64,000 nt of DNA, taken from NCBI GenBank assembly GCA_045862995.1, contig BTVX01000007.1, positions 1 through 64,000 of the forward strand, read 5' to 3'. The notes beneath the pieces are model-generated. The model was not told the DNA's origin, ran no database searches, and saw only the letters and a program-made list of their open reading frames with translations. Shown one piece after another: positions 49,956-59,054 of the stretch. The stretch comes from UBA2387 sp019454665. Its GTDB lineage: Bacteria; Armatimonadota; Fimbriimonadia; Fimbriimonadales; Fimbriimonadaceae. Both the position numbers and the translations under genes were made by a program. Positions within the stretch are counted from its first letter, which is position 1. Every line of letters starts with the position of its first letter.

Positions 49956-52265
49956 ATGGTGTTCGTTCTGAGTCTCGTCCTGTGCGCCATCGCCGGAGGG
50001 CCCGCGGAGCGGTGGTGGGATGGGCGCGTGGAGGCGTCGCTCGACCGGCAGCCCGCTCGCAAAGCCGAGTGGGTCAAGGCGCTCGAAGCCGCACCGGAGA
50101 ACCTGCGCCCAGAACTCGCCTACCTGGTCGAGTTCCTCCCAGATGCGGACCTCGCCGAGCTCAAGCCCGAAAGCCTCGTCGAAAACGCGCGTCTCGCCCA
50201 AGAAGCCCGCGCCGCCGTCAAGTGGGGAAGAACCCTCCCCGAGGACGTCTATCTCGATGCCGTCGTGCCCCATTGCAGCGTCACCGAGAAGCGCGACCCG
50301 ATGCGGCGCGAGTTCAAGGACAAGTACCTCACGCTGGTCAAAGACCTGCCCACGCCCGGCGCGGCCGGTCTCAAGATCAACGAGGTCCTGTTCAAGGATT
50401 TCGGCGTCACCTACAACACGCGGCGGCTGCGCACCGACCAAAACAGCAAGGAGACCATCGCACAAGGCATGGCCACGTGCACCGGGCTCAGCGTGATGCT
50501 CGTCGAAGCGTGCCGAGCCGTCGGAGTGCCCGCCCGCGTGGCCGGCATCCACTCGTGGCCCGTTCGCGGCGGCAACCACACATGGGTCGAGATTTGGGAC
50601 AACGGCGCGTGGCACTACGTGGGCGCCGCCGAGCCCGACGAGAAGGGCCTGAACCACGCGTGGTTCACGGGCGACGCCGCGAAGGCCGTCAAGGGCGAGC
50701 CAAGGAACGCGATCTGGGCCGTGACCTATCGAGCCACGGGCGAGCACTTCCCGCTGGCCTGGAACCCACGAGCGAAACTCAACGGCGAGAACGTCACCGA
50801 CCGCTACACCCGTCCCATCGCCGACAGTCGGCCCCGATTGATGGTGGAAGCGAAGCAAGGTGGCACCCGCGTGGAAGCCAAGGTCGTCGCGCTCGATGCG
50901 GCCACGGGCGAGACGCTCTTGGAGGGCACCAGCCTTGGCCCGACCGCAGACATCAACCTGCACCTGCAGGCGCACGTCGAGGCGGGCAAGGAGGCGTTCG
51001 TTGTGGCCCGATACGGGGCCAAAGCGTCCTCGGCCTGGGTCATGGTCGAAGCGGATACGGTCGTTCGGCTCGACCTCGACGAGCCCGCGACCGACGTCGA
51101 ACGCCTCAAGCCGCTGCTCGCCGACCGCTTCTCGGGCGACGAAGCCAAGGAGACCCGCGCCCGCAAACTGCTGGCCGAGGCCCCGTTCGACGAGGCGTTG
51201 CGTCAGACGGTTTGGGCGGCCTTCAAGGCCTCGAAACGGCACGACGCCCTGCGCAAGGAGTTCGAAGAGAAGCGCGTCTCGACCTCGGACCGCACGGCGC
51301 CCTACCTGTGGCGTCGCGTGGGCGAGAAGCCGGCCGATGGCTGGGGCTTGATCATCGCCATGCACGGCGGCGGCGGCGTGCCCAAAGACGTGAACGACCG
51401 CAGTTGGGTCGGCATGTTCGAGCGGTACTACCGCGACCATCCCGAGCCCGGCGGCTACATTTATCTGGCCCTCCGCGCCCCCAACGACGAATGGAACGGC
51501 TTCTACGACGACGCGATCGCGCCCCTCGTCGAGCGGCTGATCCTCCAGTTTGCCGTCTGTGCCGACGTCAACCCGGCAAGGGTCGGCATCCTCGGCGCAT
51601 CGCACGGGGGCTATGGGGCGTTCGTCATTGGCCCCAAAATCCCGCACCGCTTCGCTGCGGTCCATGCCTCCGCCGCCGCGCAAACGCCCGGCGAGACGCG
51701 GGGCGAGAACCTGCGCAACGTCCGGTTCACGTGGATGATCGGCGAGAGGGACACGGCTTACGAACGCGCCGACCGATGCCAGGCGTTCGCCAAGCAATGG
51801 GAAGGGTGGAAGGCCCAATACGGCGGATTCGATGGCGGCATGGAGTGGCTCCCCGGCGTCGGCCACTCGGTGCCCGACCGGGACAAGGTGGCCGAGCTGA
51901 TCAAGTTCCGCCGCAATGCTTCCCCCGAGAAGCTGGTGTGGTCGCAATCCGATAGCGTGGTGCGCCACCACTATTGGTTGGAGTCCGGCCGACCCGCGGA
52001 AGATGGCCTGATCGTGGCCGAGATAAGGGGCAACAAGGTGACGATTTCGAAGGCGGAAAGGCAAGCCGAACTGACGCTGTGGCTTCAGCCGGATCGCCTG
52101 GACCTGGCCCGTCCCATCGAGGTCGTCGCGCCGGGAGGGAAGTCGCTCCTCTCCATGCCGAAGGCGAACTTGGAAGACTTCTGCGCGAGCCTGGAATCGC
52201 GCCAAGACCCCGAGCTTGCCGCCCCGATTCGAGTCTTCGTGGGCCTACCCCCTCCCTCGGAATGA
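49956..52265 (+). CDS. Transglutaminase-like domain fused to an alpha/beta-hydrolase, exported
   Basis: A 769-aa two-enzyme fusion. After a short signal peptide, the region ~130-250 is a transglutaminase-like cysteine-protease core: Cys in GMATCTGLSVML, His in GGNHTWVEIWD and a downstream Asp-type position. A beta-sandwich region follows (about 270-370). The C-terminal ~300 residues are an esterase with LIIAMHGGGGVPK (oxyanion), GASHGGYGA (nucleophile Ser) and PGVGHSVPD (His). It probably acts on peptide- or ester-linked extracellular polymers. The stop lies inside a strong hairpin. Confidence 0.8.
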   Translation: MVFVLSLVLCAIAGGPAERWWDGRVEASLDRQPARKAEWVKALEAAPENLRPELAYLVEFLPDADLAELKPESLVENARLAQEARAAVKWGRTLPEDVYLDAVVPHCSVTEKRDPMRREFKDKYLTLVKDLPTPGAAGLKINEVLFKDFGVTYNTRRLRTDQNSKETIAQGMATCTGLSVMLVEACRAVGVPARVAGIHSWPVRGGNHTWVEIWDNGAWHYVGAAEPDEKGLNHAWFTGDAAKAVKGEPRNAIWAVTYRATGEHFPLAWNPRAKLNGENVTDRYTRPIADSRPRLMVEAKQGGTRVEAKVVALDAATGETLLEGTSLGPTADINLHLQAHVEAGKEAFVVARYGAKASSAWVMVEADTVVRLDLDEPATDVERLKPLLADRFSGDEAKETRARKLLAEAPFDEALRQTVWAAFKASKRHDALRKEFEEKRVSTSDRTAPYLWRRVGEKPADGWGLIIAMHGGGGVPKDVNDRSWVGMFERYYRDHPEPGGYIYLALRAPNDEWNGFYDDAIAPLVERLILQFAVCADVNPARVGILGASHGGYGAFVIGPKIPHRFAAVHASAAAQTPGETRGENLRNVRFTWMIGERDTAYERADRCQAFAKQWEGWKAQYGGFDGGMEWLPGVGHSVPDRDKVAELIKFRRNASPEKLVWSQSDSVVRHHYWLESGRPAEDGLIVAEIRGNKVTISKAERQAELTLWLQPDRLDLARPIEVVAPGGKSLLSMPKANLEDFCASLESRQDPELAAPIRVFVGLPPPSE

Positions 52266-52284
52266 TCGTGTCTGAGGGAGGGGG
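52248..52284. terminator. Hairpin spanning the end of the transglutaminase gene
   Basis: CCCCCTCCCTC and GAGGGAGGGGG form a perfect 11-bp stem around a 15-nt loop that contains the stop codon. It lies between two convergent genes and may serve both. Confidence 0.55.
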
Positions 52285-52332
52285 CAGGGGGAGGGAGCCC
52301 GACAGAGCGAAGGCCGTGCGAGTCCCGGCGAC

Positions 52333-52503
52333 TCAGTTCTTGTCCGACACCATGCCGAACTGCCCGTTCGGCGACTCGACTCGGTTGTCCTCGGTCTTCG
52401 GCGCCGCTTCGCGTTCGGCGTCCGGCGCCTCGACGACCCGCGCCTCGTTGCGGCAACCCAAGAGGGTCGCCGCAATCAGGATCAACAGAAGGACTCTGCT
52501 CAT
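52333..52503 (-). CDS. Small lipoprotein
   Basis: A 56-aa protein. A lipoprotein signal peptide (MSRVLLLILIAATLLGC) with the lipobox LLGC gives a mature chain of ~40 charged residues rich in Glu, Asp and Asn. The ATG overlaps the stop of the prepilin gene (ATGA), so it is the last member of a coupled three-gene unit. The function is unknown, but it may anchor or assist the prepilin-like protein. Confidence 0.72.
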   Translation of the reverse strand: MSRVLLLILIAATLLGCRNEARVVEAPDAEREAAPKTEDNRVESPNGQFGMVSDKN

Positions 52504-53402
52504 TGGCCGAAGTCGTAGTCCGGGCGGAAGTGGCAGGAATAGCGCACAGGGGCCGAACCCAGATAGCAGCGCCACATCTCGTCCGGCGTGCCGTCGGCCA
52601 GATAGACCGAGTAGGGGTCCGTGGCCGGGTCGCCGCTGGGCGTAGTCGAGCCCGCGTTCGCGCCGAGCCGTCGGAACTTCGCCGAGGTGTCCGAGGCTAC
52701 GAAGATCGCCCCTCGCCCAAACACCCACATCGTCTCGCCGGGATTCCACTCGTCGCCGCGGTTCGAAGAATCCGTCATGTCCGGTTGAGGATACGACGAC
52801 GGCGAGAACACGCACGGACCCGTGCCGCGACAGTTGAGACGCGGGTTGACATAGGCGACGCCGGCGTGCGCCAGCTTGCCCCAGCCCTGCCACAGAAGGG
52901 TCAGCTTCGACGGAGAGGTGATCGCCGTCATCGAGTACCCGTGCAGCAACCCGTTCATGGTCAGCGACTCGTCTTCCCACTTCATCGGCGGGTCCACGTA
53001 GTTCAGGCTGCTGATGCGGTCCACTTGAACACCCGGGACCATGAGGAGCGGCCAACTCTTGCGGTAAGGGTGAGTGGAGTTGGCCCAGCCCTGGGCGTCC
53101 TCCGCTGGGATGTAGCGCGTCGTCGGCCACCATCCGGCGGGTACCTGGTGCCCGCCGGTGCGTCGCCAAGAGTTGGCGGCGGAGTTGGGGGTCAAACCAA
53201 AAGGCAGCACGTCGTCGTTGTCCGACGCGTACATCATGAACGACATGCCCGACTGCTTCATGTTGCTCAGAACGGTCGTCTTCTTCGCCGACTCCTTCGC
53301 TTGGGCGTAAACGGGGAACAGCATCGCTGCGAGGATCGCGATGATCGCGATGACCACCAGCAACTCGATCAAGGTGAATGCACGACGGATGGAACTCTTC
53401 AT
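52500..53402 (-). CDS. Type II secretion/type IV pilin-like protein with prepilin N-terminus
   Basis: A 300-aa protein. The prepilin signal is clear: RRAFTLIELLVVIAIIAILA, with Ala before the cleavage site, Phe at +1 and Glu at +5, then AAMLFPVYAQAKESAKKTTVLSN (read in two parts) as the pilin helix. The next part, MKQSGMSFMMYASDNDDVLPF, and the long C-terminal domain match the large pseudopilin-like proteins abundant in Armatimonadota and Planctomycetota. GAGG lies before ATG 53402. Both ends overlap neighbours by 4 bp. Confidence 0.88.
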   Translation of the reverse strand: MKSSIRRAFTLIELLVVIAIIAILAAMLFPVYAQAKESAKKTTVLSNMKQSGMSFMMYASDNDDVLPFGLTPNSAANSWRRTGGHQVPAGWWPTTRYIPAEDAQGWANSTHPYRKSWPLLMVPGVQVDRISSLNYVDPPMKWEDESLTMNGLLHGYSMTAITSPSKLTLLWQGWGKLAHAGVAYVNPRLNCRGTGPCVFSPSSYPQPDMTDSSNRGDEWNPGETMWVFGRGAIFVASDTSAKFRRLGANAGSTTPSGDPATDPYSVYLADGTPDEMWRCYLGSAPVRYSCHFRPDYDFGQ

Positions 53403-54178
53403 AATGGATGCCTCGCGGCCCGAGGGCCGATGGTGGAAATTGTAGCGGAAACTTTCCGGTTCGCCAAGTGGAAAAGAAGGGAATCTTTTCCGGATGCCCG
53501 AGTTTGCTCGATGACGAGCGTCTCCCCGTGCTTCTCCAGGATGCGGTCGCTTTGGATCACCACCCAACCCGACTCGCTCAGCCCAATGCCCTTTTCGGTC
53601 TTGGTCATGTCCATCCCCTTTCTCAACCGAGGTTCGCGGCTGCGCTGGCTGAAGTGCGTGTCCACCATGTAGGTGGTCAGCCCGAACCCGGCGCTGACCC
53701 GGGGCGTGTTCGGCTCCTCGGCGTTGCCGATGATCATGGGGTCCGAGCAGACCATCGCTCCGGCGCTGGTGCCATACACGTGCATGCCCCGCGCGACGGC
53801 CGGCTTGATGTGCGCGTCGCACCACTCCTTGCCCAGCCGTTCGACGATGCGGTGCTGCTGGCCACCTGGCATCCACAGACCCTTGGCCTCGGTGAGAAGC
53901 TTGGCGAGGGCTGCGCGGTCCGCGTCCTCCAGAGAGGCCTTGCCAAAGTGGACCACGTTCTTGGCGCCGTGCTCCTTGAGGTACTCCACCGACCCCTGCG
54001 AGGTCTCGGGCGTCGCGCTCGCCAAGGGCATGACGATGATCAGCGACTCGGGCCCGCCGCATTCCTCGATGAAGCGCTTGGGAATGATCTCGGGCGTCCG
54101 GCCGCCACCGACAAGGAACAACTTTCCCGGTGCGGTCTGGCCGAGCGAAAGGGCGAGAAGTCCGGCGATCAACCACAT
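53399..54178 (-). CDS. Cyanophycinase-like peptidase S51, exported
   Basis: A 259-aa serine peptidase of the cyanophycinase branch. A signal peptide (MWLIAGLLALSLGQTA) precedes KLFLVGGG, MPGGQQHRIVERLG, the nucleophile motif YGTSAGAMVCSD and MVDTHFSQRSREPRL, which in cyanophycinases lines the beta-Asp-Arg pocket. Export would make it an extracellular degrader of cyanophycin or a similar isopeptide. No cyanophycin synthetase is in the window. It is the first gene of the unit with the prepilin and lipoprotein; the stop overlaps the prepilin start. Confidence 0.82.
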   Translation of the reverse strand: MWLIAGLLALSLGQTAPGKLFLVGGGRTPEIIPKRFIEECGGPESLIIVMPLASATPETSQGSVEYLKEHGAKNVVHFGKASLEDADRAALAKLLTEAKGLWMPGGQQHRIVERLGKEWCDAHIKPAVARGMHVYGTSAGAMVCSDPMIIGNAEEPNTPRVSAGFGLTTYMVDTHFSQRSREPRLRKGMDMTKTEKGIGLSESGWVVIQSDRILEKHGETLVIEQTRASGKDSLLFHLANRKVSATISTIGPRAARHPL

Positions 54179-54185
54179 GAACGCT

Positions 54186-54191
54186 ACTATA
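54186..54191 (-). promoter_or_regulatory. -10 box of the cyanophycinase operon, leaderless type
   Basis: TATAGT on the minus strand, 7 nt before the ATG at 54178. Confidence 0.55.
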
Positions 54192-54301
54192 GCGCGGTCC
54201 GAGGGCCGTCACTGGCGACGATTTCGGCATTTATCCAGGTCTGAAGAACCGCCCGCGCAAACCCGAAGGAATGTTGTAGCGTCAAAGAGTGTGGATAACT
54301 C

Positions 54302-54508
54302 ATGAGCAACGAAGCGATGGACGATCCTCAGAACCGCCCGACTTGGGGCGGAGCCGTTTTGGCCGCCGTTCTGGTGGCGGGCGCCGTGGGTGCCTTCTTG
54401 GCCCTGCGCAAGGGCAGGCTTGCGTCCATCGAGGGCGACATTGACCGCTTGTTCGACGTTTGCGAAAACGCGTTGACCAAGCTCGAACCGCTCCGCGAAG
54501 CCGCCTGA
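54302..54508 (+). CDS. Small single-span membrane protein
   Basis: A 68-aa predicted protein that I do not recognise. One hydrophobic span (GGAVLAAVLVAGAVGAFLAL, about residues 16-36) is followed by a basic edge (RKGR) and a helical acidic tail (LASIEGDIDRLFDVCENALT). The ATG at 54302 has no strong ribosome-binding site. The frame fills the gap before the beta-lactamase-like gene, which supports but does not prove that it is real. Confidence 0.5.
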   Translation: MSNEAMDDPQNRPTWGGAVLAAVLVAGAVGAFLALRKGRLASIEGDIDRLFDVCENALTKLEPLREAA

Positions 54509-54514
54509 ACGCGC

Positions 54515-54520
54515 CACAAT
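54515..54520 (+). promoter_or_regulatory. -10 box of the serine-hydrolase gene, leaderless type
   Basis: CACAAT, 7 nt before the ATG at 54528. It is identical to the box before the YHS gene. Confidence 0.45.
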
Positions 54521-54527
54521 CCGGCGT

Positions 54528-55472
54528 ATGCTGACCGCCCTCACCCTCGCGGCGCTCCTCGCCGCGCCCGGCGACTTCAAAACCCCGGACACGCTCCAGC
54601 CGCTCGCCGACCAACTCAACGCGATCTGCCTGAAGTTCGGCGGCCGCATCGGCTACTCGCTCAAGACCCTGCGCGACGGCAAGCAGATCTCCTTCCGGGG
54701 CGACGAAGTCTTCCCAAGCGCCTCCACCATCAAAACCGGCGTGATGATCGCCGCCATCCAAATGGTGGATGACGGCAAGATGACGTGGAAGGACACCCGC
54801 GTCGTCCCCAAGCTCGAGAACCGCGAGGCCAGCATGTGGTCCTACTGGTTCCGCGAGGGAACCAAATGCGACCTCGACGGCTGGGTGAACCTGATGGTCG
54901 GCGTCAGCGACAACACGGCCACCATGGTCGTCCGAGATTGGATCGGCACCCTGGAAGTCAACCGCCGCCTCGAAGCCTTGGGCCTGAAGAACACCAAGAT
55001 CCTCGGAAACGCACCGGAGAGTGCAACGGAAACCAGGCGTTTGCGCGGCATCTACGGCATGGGCATGACCACCCCGAACGAGATGCTTCGCCTGCTCGAA
55101 CTCGTCCACCAACGCAAAGCCGCCAGCGAAGCGGGGTGCGACAAGGCCATCCGCATCCTCGCCAAGCAATACTGGGACGATTGGATCGCAGGCGCCGTGC
55201 CTCCGAGCGTCCGATCCGCCACCAAGTCGGGCGCGATCACGCGCTCACGCTCGGATACGGGCATCGTCTACTCGTACAACCCCTACCTGCTCACGATCTA
55301 CACCGACGATCAGAAGGACCGGCGCTGGGCGCCCGACAACGAAGGCGACTTGACCATCGTCAAAATGGCTGGCCTGGTGTGGAACTATCTCCACCCCTCG
55401 CAGCCTTACACGCCGCCGCCCGGCTTCGAGAAGTTCACACCGACCGGTGGCGGGGTCGAAGACTCGGGCTAA
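54528..55472 (+). CDS. Class A beta-lactamase-related serine hydrolase, exported
   Basis: A 314-aa protein with the penicillin-recognising fold. It has a signal peptide, SxxK as SASTIKT (about residue 66), the SDN loop as GVSDNTAT, and the KTG-type triad as TKSGAI. The omega-loop Glu motif (ExxLN) that deacylates penicillins in class A enzymes is not visible, so true beta-lactamase activity is doubtful and a peptidase or esterase role is as likely. The C-terminus is Pro/Gly-rich (YTPPPGFEKFTPTGGG). Confidence 0.8.
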   Translation: MLTALTLAALLAAPGDFKTPDTLQPLADQLNAICLKFGGRIGYSLKTLRDGKQISFRGDEVFPSASTIKTGVMIAAIQMVDDGKMTWKDTRVVPKLENREASMWSYWFREGTKCDLDGWVNLMVGVSDNTATMVVRDWIGTLEVNRRLEALGLKNTKILGNAPESATETRRLRGIYGMGMTTPNEMLRLLELVHQRKAASEAGCDKAIRILAKQYWDDWIAGAVPPSVRSATKSGAITRSRSDTGIVYSYNPYLLTIYTDDQKDRRWAPDNEGDLTIVKMAGLVWNYLHPSQPYTPPPGFEKFTPTGGGVEDSG

Positions 55473-55528
55473 GAGTGCGTTAAGAACCGCGATCTCGGCA
55501 GGAGACGCCCGACCGGGTAGCCAATGGT

Positions 55529-58051
55529 GTGGGCATGCACCTGGCTTTGCTCGGATGTCTCCTCCTCTCGCCCCAACCCCAACGGGTGGGCGACGGGTTC
55601 ACCCCGACGGGGATGCTGCTGCGTCCGGCGGGCAAGACGATCCCGTTCGGCGGGCGTCCCGTGGACGTCGTGATCCCCACGGGCGGCGCTCAAGCCCTGG
55701 TCAAAGATATGGGCGGCTTGCGCGTGGTGGACCTGGCCGCCGGCACCGAGTCGTTGGTCGCCGCAGCAGGTGGCGCGTCCACGTTCGGCCTGACCCAGAC
55801 CGCCCAAGGCACGATCCTGTTCACCAACGCGGCGAGCGGCATGCACGAGTTCGCCTCGTCCAACGGCAAGTGGGCGCTCAAGCGCACGATCAATCTCCCC
55901 GGCCTGGAAGGCAAAGGGGCTTCCTATCCCGTCGGCGTCGCGACTCAAGGCGAAAAGGCCTACGTCTGCCTCTCGCGCAACAATCAACTCGCCGAAGTGA
56001 ACCTCGAATCCGGCAAGGTCCTCCGAACGTTCGAAGTGGGTGTCGCGCCCTATGGGGTCGCCTTGGTGCCCGGTGCCGGACTCGCGCTGGTCTCGAACCA
56101 GGGCGGTCGCCGACCCGCGACAGGTGACACCACAGCCCCCAGCGCAGGCACCGAGACCGTGGTGGACGAACGCGGCATCGCCTCGACGGGCATGGTGACC
56201 GTCGTCAACCTGCGCAGCGGCCAAGTCTTCGGCAGCATCCGCGTCGGGCTCCAACCCAATGCCGTCACGCTCCTCGAAGCCCCCTACGCCGCCGTCGCGA
56301 ACGCGAACTCCGACTCGGTCAGCATCGTGGACTATCTGGAGCGCAGGGAAGTCGTCCGTCACCAGGTCAAGCCCAACGAGGGCGTCCCCTTCGGTTCGAT
56401 GCCCAACGCACTGGCCTACGACGCGGGGGCCAAGCGGCTCTACGTGGCCAATGCGGGCAACAACGCTTTGGCCGTGCTCGACGTGGCCAACCCTCGGACG
56501 CCGCGCACACTGGGATTCCTTCCCACAGGCTGGTATCCGGCGGCGGTGGCGCTCACGCCCAGTAGCGTCGTCGTGGTGAACAACAAGGGCATGGGCTCGC
56601 GCACGCGCGTCCGGCCCGAGGTCGAGGGCTGGAACTCGCACGACCATCGGGGCAGCGTCCAAGTCGTGGCTCGGCCCGATGCGGCGGCATTGCGCAGTGG
56701 CACGGCGGCGGTCAACGAGCTGGCCATGATCCCGCAGATTCTCCGCACCATGGAGCGGCGCGGCTCGAGCAAAGCGAAACCCAAGCCGATCCCCACCCGC
56801 CTTGGAGACCCCTCGACGATCGAACACGTGATCTACGTCATCAAAGAGAACCGCACCTACGACCAGATCTTCGGCGACATGCCGCAGGGAAGGGGCGACA
56901 AGCGCCTGTGCCTCTATCCCGAGGCGGTCACGCCCAACCACCACGCCTTGGCCCGCGAGTTCGTGCTGCTCGACAACTACTACTGCAACGGCGTCTTGTC
57001 CGCCGACGGCCATTCGTGGGCGACCGAGGGCAACGTCACGCCCTACTTGGAGCGCGCGTTCGGTGGCTTCACCCGCAGCTACACGTTCGGCGACGACCCG
57101 ATCACCTACTCGTCCAGCGGCTTCATCTGGGACCACGTCCTCGCAGCAGGATTCTCGTTCCGGAACTACGGCGAAATGGATTACGCCGAACCGCCCACCC
57201 CGATGGGCTTCAAAGCGATCTGGGACAAGTACAAGGCGGGCGAGCGCATCGAGTTCACCCAAAACGTCGGCATCGCACGCCTAAGGTCTTACACGGCCCG
57301 GCACTATCCGGGTTGGAACATGAACATCCCCGACGTGCTCCGCATGGATCGCTTCCTCGAAGAGTTCAAGGATTATGAGAAGAAGGGCGTGTTCCCCAAC
57401 TTCACCATCGTTTACCTGCCTCAAGACCACGCCTCGGGCACCAGTCCCGGCTACCCGACGCCCCGAGCGCACATGGCGGACAACGACCTAGCGGTTGGCC
57501 GCTTGGTGGAAGCGGTCAGCAAGAGCAAGTTCTGGCCCAAAACGGCCATCTTCATCAGCGAAGACGACCCGCAAGCTGGCTTCGACCACGTGGATGGGCA
57601 CCGCTCGATCTGCCTGGTGGTCAGCCCCTACACCAAGCGGGGCGCGGTGGTCAGCGACTTCTACAACCAGACCTCGGTGCTGGCCACCATGGAGCGCATC
57701 TTCGGGCTACGCCCGATGAACCAGCGGACGGCGTCCTCGCCGATCATGTTCGCGTGCTTCACCGATAAGGCCAACCTGAAGCCCTACACGGCCCGCCCGG
57801 TCACCGTGCCCCTCGACGAACTCAATCCCGACAAGTCGGAGCTCGCGGGCTGGCCGCTGCACTGGGCCGAAGTGAGCGAGACGATCCCGATCAAGCGCAC
57901 GGGCATGAAGACGTCGAAAGACGAGGACAACCTGAACCGCATCCTGTGGCACGCGGCCAAGGGCTGGACCGCTCCCTACCCATCGGACCTCGCCGGTCCC
58001 CACGGAAAGGGGTTGAAGAACCTACGCCTGGTCCACGGTGGCGAGGACTAA
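55529..58051 (+). CDS. YncE-like beta-propeller fused to a phosphoesterase domain, exported
   Basis: An 840-aa exported protein. A signal peptide is followed by a seven-bladed YncE/Lactonase-like propeller (about 30-400), with repeats such as YPVGVATQGEKAYVCLSRNN and KRLYVANAGNNALAVLDVAN. The C-terminal phosphoesterase domain (about 430-800) has VIYVIKENRTYDQIFGDM with the catalytic residue region, LSADGHSWATEG and ISEDDPQAGFDHVDGHRS. The latter part resembles acid phosphatase/phospholipase C-type alkaline-phosphatase-fold enzymes. The start is GTG 55529 or ATG 55535. It lies 56 bp after the serine-hydrolase gene. Confidence 0.82.
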   Translation: MGMHLALLGCLLLSPQPQRVGDGFTPTGMLLRPAGKTIPFGGRPVDVVIPTGGAQALVKDMGGLRVVDLAAGTESLVAAAGGASTFGLTQTAQGTILFTNAASGMHEFASSNGKWALKRTINLPGLEGKGASYPVGVATQGEKAYVCLSRNNQLAEVNLESGKVLRTFEVGVAPYGVALVPGAGLALVSNQGGRRPATGDTTAPSAGTETVVDERGIASTGMVTVVNLRSGQVFGSIRVGLQPNAVTLLEAPYAAVANANSDSVSIVDYLERREVVRHQVKPNEGVPFGSMPNALAYDAGAKRLYVANAGNNALAVLDVANPRTPRTLGFLPTGWYPAAVALTPSSVVVVNNKGMGSRTRVRPEVEGWNSHDHRGSVQVVARPDAAALRSGTAAVNELAMIPQILRTMERRGSSKAKPKPIPTRLGDPSTIEHVIYVIKENRTYDQIFGDMPQGRGDKRLCLYPEAVTPNHHALAREFVLLDNYYCNGVLSADGHSWATEGNVTPYLERAFGGFTRSYTFGDDPITYSSSGFIWDHVLAAGFSFRNYGEMDYAEPPTPMGFKAIWDKYKAGERIEFTQNVGIARLRSYTARHYPGWNMNIPDVLRMDRFLEEFKDYEKKGVFPNFTIVYLPQDHASGTSPGYPTPRAHMADNDLAVGRLVEAVSKSKFWPKTAIFISEDDPQAGFDHVDGHRSICLVVSPYTKRGAVVSDFYNQTSVLATMERIFGLRPMNQRTASSPIMFACFTDKANLKPYTARPVTVPLDELNPDKSELAGWPLHWAEVSETIPIKRTGMKTSKDEDNLNRILWHAAKGWTAPYPSDLAGPHGKGLKNLRLVHGGED

Positions 58052-58178
58052 CAGAGGGGGAGCCGCGCCTGCCGGGGGGCCGTCCGCAAGGACCACAGGG
58101 CCTACCCCGTCACGCCACCCCACAGACGACGGAAAGCACGCCGCCCACAAAGCCGAGGCCGACCTCGGTATGACTCGC

Positions 58179-58574
58179 CTAGCGGAACGATCCCACGAGG
58201 TTTGCCCCGTCCCAGGTGAAGAGCACACGCACCTCCTCGTCGTCTTCGAAGGGGCCCAGAATCTCTAGGTTGGCCGAGTCGAGTTCGACGCCGTTTCTGA
58301 CCGCCCGCGCAACGTGAAGCAGAGCGGGCTGACGCCCATCGCCGAAAGACGTCGCCTCGCGGCTCTCGCCGGGCAACAAGCGATTCGACGGACCAGGCTG
58401 CTCGCCTTTGACGACGAGGTGGACGGGCTGCAATCCACCGAGATCGCTGTTCTGGAGCAGCGAGCGGATGATGACGCGAACGGCCTCGCTTCCCGAGCCG
58501 CCGCACCCCATGGGAAGCACAAGGCTGGCCAGCAAGACTAACTTCAGTGAAAGGACCAAGAATCTTGACTTCAT
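58179..58574 (-). CDS. Lipoprotein of unknown function
   Basis: A 131-aa protein with a lipoprotein signal peptide (KSRFLVLSLKLVLLASLVLP) and lipobox PMGCGG. The mature part is a short beta-rich domain with ALLHVARAVRNGVELDSAN and a closing VRVLFTWDGANLVGSF. I do not recognise the family. ATG 58574 is chosen because AGGA lies 9 nt upstream, while the ATG at 58583 overlaps that site. The 127 bp between it and the phosphoesterase stop hold nothing recognisable. Confidence 0.7.
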   Translation of the reverse strand: MKSRFLVLSLKLVLLASLVLPMGCGGSGSEAVRVIIRSLLQNSDLGGLQPVHLVVKGEQPGPSNRLLPGESREATSFGDGRQPALLHVARAVRNGVELDSANLEILGPFEDDEEVRVLFTWDGANLVGSFR

Positions 58575-58810
58575 ATCACGCATCCTTTAGGATGTCCGAC
58601 CGTGGGTCGGACTCCATGCGGTTACTTATACCACAGATTCCTCGCGAGCGGTTCCAGATTTCGAACCGTCGGGTCGAGGCGAAGCGCGCCGCGTGGCAGG
58701 TTGGCACCGCCCACCTGCAACCCTCTGCCACCATTCCGTATCGGTCCTACTCTTGGGGGAGAAGGTGGCCGCTGGCCGGATGAGGGCGTCGCTTGAGCAT
58801 CACGACTCGG

Positions 58811-58888
58811 GTCACCCTGAGGTTCGGCCCGCGCGTTCCACCAAGTTTCAATGGCCCGCGACCCCGGGCCGAAGTCTCGAAGGGGACG
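58811..58888. repeat. Palindromic sub-element, copy 1
   Basis: GTCACCCTGAG, then TTCGGCCCG and, about 35 nt on, GGGCCGAA, then TCTCGAAGGGGACG. The inner inverted arms and the GTCAC-CTGAG / TCGAAG-GGACG flanks match the layout at 20-70. Confidence 0.55.
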
Positions 58889-58976
58889 CGGGGGAACGTT
58901 GCCGCCGACACTACGCATCGGTCCTTCTCCTGGGGGTGAATGTGGCCGCAGGCTGGGGTGGTCCCATTGGCCCCGG

Positions 58977-59054
58977 GTCACCCTGAGGTTCGGCCCGCGC
59001 AATCCACCCCGTATCAATCGCCCGCGACCCCGGGCCGAAGTCTCGAAGGGGACG
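58977..59054. repeat. Palindromic sub-element, copy 2
   Basis: The same layout and nearly the same sequence as 58811-58888. The central loop differs (AATCCACCCCGTATCAAT in place of GTTCCACCAAGTTTCAAT). Confidence 0.55.

Noticed and set aside
49791..52205. An 804-codon open frame on the minus strand
   Set aside because: It is antisense to the transglutaminase-esterase gene and shows no recognisable domain.
54302..54508. The small membrane ORF as an artefact
   Set aside because: I kept it as a low-confidence gene because it has a clean hydrophobic span and fills a gene-sized gap, although no ribosome-binding site is visible.
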